This document shows, one piece after another, positions 26,300-34,416 of a stretch of 64,000 nucleotides of DNA. Source of the DNA: an uncultured Desulfobulbus sp. (GTDB taxonomy: Bacteria; Desulfobacterota; Desulfobulbia; Desulfobulbales; Desulfobulbaceae); NCBI RefSeq assembly GCF_963665445.1, contig NZ_OY762276.1, forward strand, positions 3,404,601 through 3,468,600. Direction: 5' to 3'. Below the pieces are notes generated by a model. It saw only the letters and a program-made list of their open reading frames with translations, was not told where the DNA came from and made no database searches. The translations under genes and the position numbers were made by a program. Numbering within the stretch: position 1 is the stretch's first letter; each line of letters starts with the position of its first letter.

Positions 26300-27910
26300 T
26301 CACTGCTGGGTGCCACTCCACTCGAAGAGCTGTTGTTTCCACAGTTCATCATCGGTTCTTTTTACCTTGAGATAGGCTTCTGCCTGACTACGAACCAAGA
26401 TCAACAACTTGCTCTGCTGATCGGCCTTGCGCTTGGCCAAAAACTGACTGTAGCGCTCAAATCCCCCTTGAATAGCCAGGGTGGATGCCGTACCCAACTG
26501 GCGAATGGACTCGATATAGGACGACATGGCCTGATCGATATTCTGACGGATCTCCGCCTCGCGTTCCTTGTACTTGGCGGCGATTTCACCTCGCTGCGAG
26601 ACGAGCGCCGATTGAATCAACTTTTCTAAAATCGGCAGCTTACGGGCCTCCTTGGTGATAAAAAAGGCCTGTTCGCTGCCGATCTTTATCCAGGAGTAGG
26701 CAGAATCCTGCTCTGCCTGCCTGATGGTGAACTGAATATCGGCAAGCGATGCAGCCAACAGATCCAACTCCTGTTGTACCGAGGCTGACACGTTGCCGCC
26801 GCGGGTCAGTTCATCCTTGAGCCGTTTGAGATGGGTATCGGCATCGGTTCCCGAAACCGAAGCCTTGGTGCTGGTGGCACTGGTCGACACCGCCGCCGGC
26901 AGGGTCTGGGCTGCACCCAGGCGGTATGATTCCCAGTCATCGCCCATCCGGTTGGATACCTCGCGATTGGGAAAAACAAGTGAGGAGAGGACTGGGCGGA
27001 AGCCAAGGGTCTGTTTTTTCGCGGGCGTCATGGCCTTGGTTTTGGCATCAAGGGCATAAAATTCCTGTTCCATGCGCAGGGAGGAACGGAGTTGCCGGGC
27101 ATCAGTGAGATAGTGCCCCCCCTTGGCCACATAGCCGCCACTGCGTCCCTGGTAGTACTCGATCTGGTAAAGACTGCCGGTCATCTCGGACACATTGCCG
27201 ATCATATCATGAATGCCAAGCACATTGGGTTTGAGCAACCCGATTTTTTTCACCTTGTTGTGCGATGATTTCGGACCGGCATACCATTCATATTCGACAA
27301 TCTTGTTCTGCGGATAAGGCAGTTTGCGATCAAAGGCCGCACTGTCCACCGCACTGCCGCCACGGGCGGCAAACTCCCATTCGAGCTCCGTGGGCAACCG
27401 AAGAAATCCCGGCATGCCACCGTACAAGGGGAGATCCTTGGCCGCATGGGCGAAGAGCCACTCATTGTATGTACGCAGGAAATCCTCGGCCGTAAACCAA
27501 GAAAGGTCCCGCACCGGCAGTTGGCTGTTCTCATACTCCTTGGGCGTTCCGAGCACCGCAAACACCTGGTCCTCGGAAACCTCGTACTTGCCGATATAGT
27601 AGCACCAGTCCTCATCGGAGGACTGTCCCACTTTGAAAGCACCGCCGAGTGCAACGCCGGTGGGCGACTCTTTATAGCCACCGGATGGATCCCCCACTCG
27701 AAACCGTTTCCAGGCATAGGATCCTCCCCCCTCGCCGATACAGACCGATCGCAGGGCCATGGTTCGCCCCTCCGGCATAGGCAGGACGAGATCGTCGGGC
27801 AAAGGTTGAGGATTTCCTGCCGCAGGTTCGGCCATGCCTGGGGGCGGCACCGTGGCCCCAAAAAGGAGCGTGGCAACAGGTATGCAAAGACGGGTCAATC
27901 CCTTGACCAT
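26300..27910 (-). CDS. Periplasmic SUMF1/FGE-fold protein with coiled-coil tail (TagR-like, non-catalytic)
   Basis: I start at the ATG at 27910, preceded by GGGAGACGGAT, giving 536 residues. After a signal peptide (about 1-26) comes a formylglycine-generating-enzyme fold (about 60-330) with RLPTELEWEFAARGG, GNVSEM and LGFRPV. The loop that holds the two catalytic cysteines in true FGE reads KGGHYLTDARQLRSSLR and has no cysteine, so sulfatase activation is not expected. The rest (about 370-530) is helical and coiled. TagR of the T6SS TagQRST pathway is likewise a periplasmic SUMF1-fold protein. It is the first gene of the operon. The 242 bases upstream to ruvB (27911-28152) hold no gene and no promoter I can call with confidence. 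Confidence 0.86.
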   Translation of the reverse strand: MVKGLTRLCIPVATLLFGATVPPPGMAEPAAGNPQPLPDDLVLPMPEGRTMALRSVCIGEGGGSYAWKRFRVGDPSGGYKESPTGVALGGAFKVGQSSDEDWCYYIGKYEVSEDQVFAVLGTPKEYENSQLPVRDLSWFTAEDFLRTYNEWLFAHAAKDLPLYGGMPGFLRLPTELEWEFAARGGSAVDSAAFDRKLPYPQNKIVEYEWYAGPKSSHNKVKKIGLLKPNVLGIHDMIGNVSEMTGSLYQIEYYQGRSGGYVAKGGHYLTDARQLRSSLRMEQEFYALDAKTKAMTPAKKQTLGFRPVLSSLVFPNREVSNRMGDDWESYRLGAAQTLPAAVSTSATSTKASVSGTDADTHLKRLKDELTRGGNVSASVQQELDLLAASLADIQFTIRQAEQDSAYSWIKIGSEQAFFITKEARKLPILEKLIQSALVSQRGEIAAKYKEREAEIRQNIDQAMSSYIESIRQLGTASTLAIQGGFERYSQFLAKRKADQQSKLLILVRSQAEAYLKVKRTDDELWKQQLFEWSGTQQ

Positions 27911-28152
27911 ATCCGTCTCCCGGTCATAAGAACAGATGAAGCGCTCAGCCCCACCACGAACCTGGGGAAAGCACGGATGCAATAAATAGGTGAATATGGA
28001 GAGATTAAAGATGGTTGCCCAAGAAAAATCAAGTCCTTAAGCGGAGTTTTTCGCTAAAGCAGGCTAAGCAACCAAAGGGGCGCCGTTTTTTTGGGCAGGC
28101 AATTGTGCAGTCGTGTTCCGCGTCTGGTTCCAGGGAGTGGCCTTTCAAGAAA

Positions 28153-29220
28153 TCAGAATTTTCGATCGGACAGATCAAAAAGGCCCGGCTGGGGAGAGGG
28201 AAAGGAGGGCAGGGGCAAATGAAAATGTTCATAGGCCGCAGGGGTGGCCATGCGCCCACGGGGCGTGCGGACGAGAAATCCGGACTGGATGAGAAAGGGT
28301 TCGTACACATCTTCCAGGGTGGTCTTTTCCTCGCACACGGCAGTGGAGAGGGTTTCCAGACCAATGGGCCCGCCCTGGAATTTCTCCATCAGGGTGAGGA
28401 GAATGCGTCGGTCCATCTCGTCAAGGCCAAAGGGATCGACGTTGAGCATGGACAGGGCGGCATCCGCCACCTCGCGCGAGACAACGCGGTGCCCGCCGAC
28501 CTCGGAGAAGTCCCGTACCCGGCGCAGCAGGCGGTTGGCGATGCGGGGCGTTCCCCGGGACCGGCGTCCGAGTTCCATGGCCCCATCCTGATCAATGTCC
28601 ATGTTGAATAGGCGGGCGGTCCGCTGAATGATGGAAACCAACTCTTCAGGGCTGTAATATTCAAGCCGCAAGATAACGCCGAACCGGTCGCGCAGCGGCG
28701 GGGTGAGCAAGCCTGTACGGGTAGTGGCCCCGACCAGAGTAAAGCGCGGCAGGTCCATCTTCACCGATCGCGCACCCGGGCCCTGGCCGATGACCAGGTC
28801 CAACTGGTAGTCCTCCATGGCCGGATAGAGAATCTCCTCCACTACGTGGTTAAGGCGGTGGATTTCGTCGATGAAGAGCACATCTCCGGCCTGCAAACTG
28901 GTGAGAATGGCGGCCAGATCCCCAGGCCGCTCGATGACCGGGCCGGAGGTGACCTTGATGCCCGCCCCCATCTCGTTGGCGATGATGTAGGCCAGGGTGG
29001 TCTTGCCCAGACCGGGAAAACCGTGAAAGAGCACGTGATCCAGGGGTTCTCCCCGCTGGCGGGCGGCCTGGATGAAAACCCGCAAACTCTGCTTGACCTG
29101 CTCTTGGCCGATGTACTCCTCGAGGCGACGCGGACGAATCTCGCCGCCGATGTTTGCGTCCTCCTCCCGCTCTGTCCCGGTGACCAGCCGTTTGCCTGTG
29201 AGTTGCTCTTCCTGTTTCAT
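28153..29220 (-). CDS. ruvB: Holliday junction branch-migration helicase RuvB
   Basis: RuvB is the hexameric AAA+ motor that drives Holliday-junction branch migration with RuvA. The 355-residue protein has [11 protein letters not shown], Walker [12 protein letters not shown], Walker [10 protein letters not shown], the sensor segment [12 protein letters not shown] and the C-terminal winged helix with [14 protein letters not shown] lies close before the ATG. It follows ruvA by 55 bases; ruvC, ruvA and ruvB are in the usual order. I saw no clear terminator after its stop. Confidence 0.98.
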   Translation of the reverse strand: MKQEEQLTGKRLVTGTEREEDANIGGEIRPRRLEEYIGQEQVKQSLRVFIQAARQRGEPLDHVLFHGFPGLGKTTLAYIIANEMGAGIKVTSGPVIERPGDLAAILTSLQAGDVLFIDEIHRLNHVVEEILYPAMEDYQLDLVIGQGPGARSVKMDLPRFTLVGATTRTGLLTPPLRDRFGVILRLEYYSPEELVSIIQRTARLFNMDIDQDGAMELGRRSRGTPRIANRLLRRVRDFSEVGGHRVVSREVADAALSMLNVDPFGLDEMDRRILLTLMEKFQGGPIGLETLSTAVCEEKTTLEDVYEPFLIQSGFLVRTPRGRMATPAAYEHFHLPLPSFPSPQPGLFDLSDRKF

Positions 29221-29275
29221 TGCTCCTGTCCCTGCACTGCGTTAACTGGCCCCGATCCGTCCTTAAACATCAGGC

Positions 29276-29905
29276 TCAACTCCGCGTGGCCAAAGACTGC
29301 AGCGCCAAACGGATCAACTCCTCGACCCGTACCGAACCTGCCGCCTCATCCAGCTGCTGTTCCACTGCGCGCAACGCCTGCCAGGCGGTTGCCGGTGGGT
29401 ATCCCAGGTTAGTCAGTGCGGAGGCGGCATCGGCCATCACCTGCGATTCCCCGGATGCGGCTTGCCCGACCACTGCTTTCTGCTGGAAAACAGCCCCCTC
29501 AAAACTGCCGACTTTTTCACTGAGTTCGACGCAGAGTCGCTGGGCTGTTTTTTTCCCCACCCCGGGAACCGAGGTCAACTGGGCCAGATCCTTGGTGGTG
29601 ATCGCCTGGCAAAGGGTGGCTACCCCCACTCCGGAAAGAATGGTCAAGGCCAGTTTCGGCCCGATGCCGGACACCGAAATCAGCAGGAGAAACAGTTCTT
29701 TTTCCTCTTTCTGGCTAAAGCCGTACAGGGTAATGGCATCCTCACGGACCATGGTCTGAATAAAGACAAACGAACTGCCCCCGACATCGGGCAAGGCGTC
29801 ATAGGTACGTACGGAAATATGGGCCTCATAGCCGACACCGCCGACATCCAGGATCACAACAGAGGGGGTTTTAAACAAGACCTGGCCATTAAGCGAGGCT
29901 ATCAT
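29276..29905 (-). CDS. ruvA: Holliday junction DNA-binding protein RuvA
   Basis: RuvA tetramers bind four-way junctions and load RuvB. I begin at the ATG at 29905 (MIASLNGQV, the standard RuvA N-terminus), although the frame stays open into ruvC. This gives 209 residues. The OB-fold N-terminal domain includes VGYEAHIS and LYGF, the helix-hairpin-helix motifs are VSGIGPKLAL and VPGVGKKTAQRL, and the C-terminal RuvB-contact domain contains ALTNLGYPP. It follows ruvC by 22 bases. Confidence 0.97.
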   Translation of the reverse strand: MIASLNGQVLFKTPSVVILDVGGVGYEAHISVRTYDALPDVGGSSFVFIQTMVREDAITLYGFSQKEEKELFLLLISVSGIGPKLALTILSGVGVATLCQAITTKDLAQLTSVPGVGKKTAQRLCVELSEKVGSFEGAVFQQKAVVGQAASGESQVMADAASALTNLGYPPATAWQALRAVEQQLDEAAGSVRVEELIRLALQSLATRS

Positions 29906-29927
29906 GGGCAACCTGCCAAAAGTACAT

Positions 29928-30419
29928 TCATGTTCGATGCCCCCAACGGCTATAACGGCTCTGGTGGGCGTGACAGATGGCCACCGCCAGGGCATCGGCG
30001 GCGTCCTTTGAAGGAGTGGAACTGAGCTGGAGCAGGCTGCACACCATATGCTGCACCTGGCTCTTTTCGGCCTGGCCATAGCCGGCAACGCTCTGCTTGA
30101 CCTGGCGGGCAGGATAGTCGAAGACCTCCAGGTTGTTGTGCAGGGCGGCCACCACAGCCGCTCCGCGGGCGTGGCCCAACTTGAGGGCAGAGCGTGGATT
30201 GCGGTCGATGAAAATATCTTCGACCGCAGCCACCACGGGTTGGTGGAGACGAATCACCTCCCCCAAATCGTGAAAGATTGTCAGCAACCGACGGGAAAAA
30301 TCGGTTTCGTCACCGGTTCTGATGGTGCCGCAGGCGACAAAACCGATTTCATGTCCGTTGGTTGCTATCACGCCATATCCCGTGATCCGCGATCCGGGAT
30401 CAATGCCGAGAATACGCAT
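29928..30419 (-). CDS. ruvC: Holliday junction endonuclease RuvC
   Basis: RuvC resolves Holliday junctions by paired nicks. The 163-residue protein begins MRILGIDPGSRITGYGVI, carrying the first catalytic aspartate. The catalytic glutamate is in AAVEDIFI, and the last acidic pair is in SKDAADALAVAICH. It follows yebC by 14 bases and precedes ruvA. Confidence 0.97.
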   Translation of the reverse strand: MRILGIDPGSRITGYGVIATNGHEIGFVACGTIRTGDETDFSRRLLTIFHDLGEVIRLHQPVVAAVEDIFIDRNPRSALKLGHARGAAVVAALHNNLEVFDYPARQVKQSVAGYGQAEKSQVQHMVCSLLQLSSTPSKDAADALAVAICHAHQSRYSRWGHRT

Positions 30420-30433
30420 CCACTTGAAAGCCG

Positions 30434-31183
30434 TTAATCGAGGATGTCCATCAACTGATCATCGATGTCGAAGTTGGCGTGCACCTTCTGCACATCGTCG
30501 TGATCTTCCAGGTTATCGAGCAACCGCAGCAGGGAACGGGCGGTCTTTTCCTCGGCAACGTCGATGGTGTTTTTGGGGATCATGGAGATGGTGGCCTCGG
30601 AGAACTTGACACCGCCCTTTTCCAACTGTTCGACGACATCGTTGAACACGTCAGGTTCGGTGAGAATCTGGAAGCTGTCTTCGTCATCCACCACATCGTC
30701 GGCTCCGGCCTCCAGGGCGACGTCCATCAGCTCTTCCTCAGTGATGCCGTCTTTTTCCACGGTGATGGCACCCTTCTTGTCGAACATCCAGGCAACGCAG
30801 CCGGACTCACCGAGGTTGCCGCCACTCTTGGCGAAAAAATGGCGAATATCGGCAACGGTCCGGTTCTTGTTGTCGGTCATGGTTTCAACCAGAACCGCCA
30901 CGCCACCGGGACCGTATCCCTCGTAGAGGATCTCCTCGTAGATGGCTCCGTCGAGATCGCCGGTACCTTTCTTGATCGCCCGATCAATGTTGTCTTTGGG
31001 CATGTTCTCGCTCTTGGCGGCGGTAATGGCGGCACGCAGGCGGGGATTGCCGTCCGCATCGCCTCCGCCCATCTTGGCGGCGATGGTGATCTCCTTGATC
31101 AGCTTGGTGAAAATTTTGCCGCGCTTGGCGTCATTAGCCCCTTTCTTGCGTTTGATCGTGCTCCATTTCGAATGTCCCGACAC
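30434..31183 (-). CDS. yebC: YebC/PmpR-family regulatory or translation factor
   Basis: This is a 249-residue member of the broadly conserved YebC family, studied both as a transcriptional regulator and as a factor easing ribosome stalling. The N-terminus [24 protein letters not shown] and the stretch [23 protein letters not shown] are diagnostic. The start codon is GTG, preceded by AAGGAG at good spacing. yebC next to ruvC is a very common arrangement. Confidence 0.96.
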   Translation of the reverse strand: MSGHSKWSTIKRKKGANDAKRGKIFTKLIKEITIAAKMGGGDADGNPRLRAAITAAKSENMPKDNIDRAIKKGTGDLDGAIYEEILYEGYGPGGVAVLVETMTDNKNRTVADIRHFFAKSGGNLGESGCVAWMFDKKGAITVEKDGITEEELMDVALEAGADDVVDDEDSFQILTEPDVFNDVVEQLEKGGVKFSEATISMIPKNTIDVAEEKTARSLLRLLDNLEDHDDVQKVHANFDIDDQLMDILD

Positions 31184-31235
31184 GGTCCGACTCCTTTTTC
31201 TTGTTCTCTAAGTTCCTGTTTCTACTGTCTGGTGT

Positions 31236-31847
31236 CTATTTCTGTTGAGCTTGCCGGCGAAAACCGCGGCCCAAAACAAAGACCTCCCGGCTCTCATGGC
31301 GTGAACTCTTGGGTTTCACTACCTTGACGCTTGTAAACAATGGTTTACACTCCTGCAAGAACTCCGGGAAATCCTCACCTTGGAAGACTTTGCAGTATAA
31401 TGTACCGTTTTCATGCAGGAATAATGCGGACAACTCGAGGACGCGCCGAACCAGGCGAAGAGAGTGCTGGTGGTCGGCATACTGACTGCCGGTGGTCCTG
31501 GGTGCCATATCGCTGAGCACCACGTGAAAGCCCGGCCAATGCTTTTTCAGATAATCAACGAATTCCTCCGAATAGACATCATAACAGAGCCAATTGATTT
31601 CGGCATTGGGTTTTTGAACCGGGATGTCCGTCCGCTGCAGGTCCGCCGCCACCACCACCCCCTTTTCGCCGAGGATTTCGGAGGCATACAGGCTCCAACT
31701 GCCGGGATGGCAGCCAAGGTCCAGCACCCGTTGACCGGGTTTGAGGAACTTGTGTTTGAGTTGCGCCTCTTCCAGTTTATAGACCGAACGGGCCGGGTAA
31801 TTGTCCTTTTTGGCTTTTTTAAAATAGTAGTCCTGCTCTTTTCGCAT
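31236..31847 (-). CDS. rlmE: 23S rRNA (uridine-2552-2'-O)-methyltransferase RlmE (FtsJ/RrmJ)
   Basis: RlmE methylates the ribose of U2552 in 23S rRNA during 50S maturation. The 203-residue protein has the entry motif RSVYKLEEAQLKHKFL, the SAM motif VLDLGCHPGSWSLYA, the acidic VVLSDMAPRTTGSQ motif with its catalytic aspartate, and the late lysine segment VVKPKSSRHESREVFVLGRGF. K-D-K-E catalysis is intact. It lies 52 bases upstream of yebC in the transcribed direction and 29 after the nucleotidyltransferase. Confidence 0.96.
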   Translation of the reverse strand: MRKEQDYYFKKAKKDNYPARSVYKLEEAQLKHKFLKPGQRVLDLGCHPGSWSLYASEILGEKGVVVAADLQRTDIPVQKPNAEINWLCYDVYSEEFVDYLKKHWPGFHVVLSDMAPRTTGSQYADHQHSLRLVRRVLELSALFLHENGTLYCKVFQGEDFPEFLQECKPLFTSVKVVKPKSSRHESREVFVLGRGFRRQAQQK

Positions 31848-31876
31848 AAATCTCTCAATGATGATGGATGGCGCCG

Positions 31877-33367
31877 TTACGGCCCTTTCTGTGCGGCAAC
31901 GGTCTTTGCCAGGGTGAGTGCCTCGGACCGGGTCGCTACCAGTCCCTCCATATGGGCCTCTTCAACAGCGCCAAGGATACTTTTAAATATCGGACTGGGC
32001 TGGAGATGCAACTCTTTTATCAGATCATGGCCGTTGATCAAGGGTTTTGCGCTCTTGACCGGGGCCACATGGTCAAGACGCACCTGTTCCAGATGAGCGT
32101 AAAGATCGCCGAGTTCCTGCTCCATGTCCACCACCCGCGCTTCCCCCTGACCGGCCAGACTGTCGGCCATGGCCAGGAGAAAAAGCCCGGGAAGGATATC
32201 CCCGGCCTTGCGCAGCAGGCGTATGCAGGCCCGCAGGGTCAGGTGCCCGTCACGGGCGACATTGGCCAGAAAAAAAGGCCGCATATGGTGGCTGATCAAG
32301 CGGCTGACCAGTTCCCGATCCTCGTTGCTCCAGCGAAACCGCTGGGCATATGTTGCAAAGACCCGCGCCCCGACGTGATCGTGATGGTAAAAGGTGATGC
32401 GATTGTCCTTCTCGACCCGTCTGGCATAGGTGGGCGGTTTACCCAGATCGTGCATCAGAGCGGCCCAGCAGAGCAGGCGGTGCATGGCCGGTTGCTGCAG
32501 AGAGACAAGCAACGACTCGTTGTTTCTCGGAAACCACAGCCGCGGATTCTCGAGGATACGCTCCATCTGTGCAAGCGCCTCGAGGCTGTGGCCAAAGACA
32601 TCGAGGTGATGGCTTGCGGGCTGCTCCATCTCGACACCGGCGGCGAGCTCTGGAATCAATGCCCACAATAGGCCGGTCGTCGCCATTTGCGACATCGTCC
32701 CGGCACTGTGCCCGGAATCCATGATCAGATCGAGCTCATGGGCGATCCGCTCCGGTGCAGGGCGGACAATCAAGTCACCGAACTGGCGTATCCAGCCCAC
32801 GCTCTGGGCATCGATGCTAAAGCCGAGGCTTGCGGCAAAACGAAAGGCCCGCAGCAGACGTAGGGGATCATCGATGAAACTCTGCGGCCCCGCTGCCCGA
32901 ATCACCCCGTTCTCAAGATCAGCACGACCAAGAGTCGGGTCGATCAAGACCAGGGCGCTCTTGGGCGATTCTCCCTCACGATGCAACAGGTTGTCCAACC
33001 GCAGGGCCATGGCGTTGATACTCAGATCGCGCAGGCGAAGATCCTCGACAATCGTTGCCGCGCCCCGACGGAAGCTGGAAAAATCAACGGTCAGCCCACG
33101 GCTCACCACCCGGGCCGCATCCTCCTCGCGCCCAAGGGGAACAAGGGCCCCGCCGCTCCTGGCGGCCAGATTCTCCGCCCAGCTGCGCGCCTCACGGTTC
33201 ACACAGAGGTCAATGTCCTGGGGTGGCTTCCCCAGCAGCAGATCACGGACAACACCACCTGCAAGATAGAGCTCTCCTCCCAGGTGCGAATGAATATCCC
33301 TCAGATGCCGCTTCAGCCAGGGCGGTAGCAGGACCTCAATCTGGCGCGGATCGACGTGGAAGGTCAT
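31877..33367 (-). CDS. CCA-adding enzyme/poly(A) polymerase family nucleotidyltransferase with HD domain
   Basis: The 496-residue class II nucleotidyltransferase has LYLAGGVVRDLLLGK, the metal-binding DIDL motif, LRDLSINAMAL and DDPLRLLRAFRFAASLGF in the head and neck domains. An HD phosphohydrolase domain follows, with LMHDLGKPPTY and a second metal histidine in DHVGARVF. This architecture fits tRNA CCA-adding enzymes, or A-adding/CC-adding partial enzymes and poly(A) polymerases; motif inspection cannot decide between them. It begins six bases after the PP-loop gene without a clear ribosome-binding site, suggesting coupled translation. Confidence 0.88.
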   Translation of the reverse strand: MTFHVDPRQIEVLLPPWLKRHLRDIHSHLGGELYLAGGVVRDLLLGKPPQDIDLCVNREARSWAENLAARSGGALVPLGREEDAARVVSRGLTVDFSSFRRGAATIVEDLRLRDLSINAMALRLDNLLHREGESPKSALVLIDPTLGRADLENGVIRAAGPQSFIDDPLRLLRAFRFAASLGFSIDAQSVGWIRQFGDLIVRPAPERIAHELDLIMDSGHSAGTMSQMATTGLLWALIPELAAGVEMEQPASHHLDVFGHSLEALAQMERILENPRLWFPRNNESLLVSLQQPAMHRLLCWAALMHDLGKPPTYARRVEKDNRITFYHHDHVGARVFATYAQRFRWSNEDRELVSRLISHHMRPFFLANVARDGHLTLRACIRLLRKAGDILPGLFLLAMADSLAGQGEARVVDMEQELGDLYAHLEQVRLDHVAPVKSAKPLINGHDLIKELHLQPSPIFKSILGAVEEAHMEGLVATRSEALTLAKTVAAQKGP

Positions 33368-33372
33368 AAGCG

Positions 33373-34416
33373 TTAAATGCGCCAGTCCTCGATGGCATCA
33401 CCAAGGAGCGGTTCCTGCCAGTGGGTGCGGATATCAGTGCCGCGGTCGACCATGACCTCGGCCCCGGTCGGCCCCTCCACCACCTTTTTGCCGTAACGAA
33501 CCACGATTCCGGCCAGACACTCTATCAACGCAGTCTCCTGTTCCCGACCGGCCACGGTCTCGGCACCGTGCCGAAGCAGCCCCAGAGGCCCCGGCCTGAG
33601 CGTCATGCGGATGAGCCAGTCGCCAGGCGCCCGCATCGCCTCGAGCCGGTCGTTCTCCCGTTCGTCCCGGCCAAGGATGAACCACACGTTGTCCGCCAGC
33701 TTGAATTGGCGACCGATACTCAACAGACGGATATCGTCGACAGCCCGCTGCTGACCAAAGGAAAACAGTCCCTGATAAAAATGTTTGATGCGGGCTGCCA
33801 GGTTGGGATCGGTCAACATGCAGCCGCCGGCCGGTGCCGGATAGTCGGTGATGCCGAAGTCGGCGGCCAGCTGTTTTTGCGATCTGCGGCCCCGCCCTGA
33901 AAACCGGTGCAGCTGTTCGCGATCCACTAGGCCTTCGACCTCCGCAGGTATGGGCGTCATCAGCTGGGCGCAGAGCGGTCTGAGCAAAATCCCCTCACAC
34001 CCAGAATCGCGTTCGATCACCCGCAGGGTATCGCGACGCTGGGACATGGGCCGTTGGCCAAGCACCTCGCCGGTGAAGAGGAAGGAGGCTCCATAGTCAG
34101 CCATCAACGCCTTGGCCCGGCGAAGCATGAATATTTTACAGTCAATGCAGGGGTTGAAATGCTTGCCGAAACCGTGCGCCGGTTTTTCCAACAGCCGGAC
34201 ATATCCTTCGGAGATGTCAACCACCCGCACCTCAATGCCGTACTTGGCGTGCATCTGCTGCGCATACCCATCCGGATCCGCCAGCAGATCATGGTCAAAA
34301 AAAGGGGTGACAAATTTCAGCGCCACCACTCGAATCCCCTGGGCGGCGATCACCCGGCAGGCGAGGATGGAATCCAGACCTCCGGAGAACAGACCGAGAG
34401 CCGTCACACCACGCAT
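33373..34416 (-). CDS. PP-loop ATPase of the MnmA/ThiI-like RNA thiolation group
   Basis: The 347-residue protein opens with the PP-loop ALGLFSGGLDSILA that binds ATP and activates a substrate as adenylate. A CxxC motif follows in NPCIDCKIFMLRRAK near residue 94, and a third conserved cysteine lies in YPAPAGGCMLTDP near residue 209. This layout is found in a branch of MnmA/ThiI-related proteins widespread in delta-proteobacteria, predicted to thiolate tRNA or another RNA. The C-terminal domain (about 230-347) is of the type seen in these proteins and may contact RNA. Its substrate is unknown. It overlaps recN by 13 bases. Confidence 0.8.
   Translation of the reverse strand: MRGVTALGLFSGGLDSILACRVIAAQGIRVVALKFVTPFFDHDLLADPDGYAQQMHAKYGIEVRVVDISEGYVRLLEKPAHGFGKHFNPCIDCKIFMLRRAKALMADYGASFLFTGEVLGQRPMSQRRDTLRVIERDSGCEGILLRPLCAQLMTPIPAEVEGLVDREQLHRFSGRGRRSQKQLAADFGITDYPAPAGGCMLTDPNLAARIKHFYQGLFSFGQQRAVDDIRLLSIGRQFKLADNVWFILGRDERENDRLEAMRAPGDWLIRMTLRPGPLGLLRHGAETVAGREQETALIECLAGIVVRYGKKVVEGPTGAEVMVDRGTDIRTHWQEPLLGDAIEDWRI

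Noticed and set aside
19063..27910. A complete type VI secretion locus
   Set aside because: Only the TagQRST/PpkA-like accessory parts are seen. There are no Tss sheath, tube, baseplate, VgrG or ClpV genes in the window.
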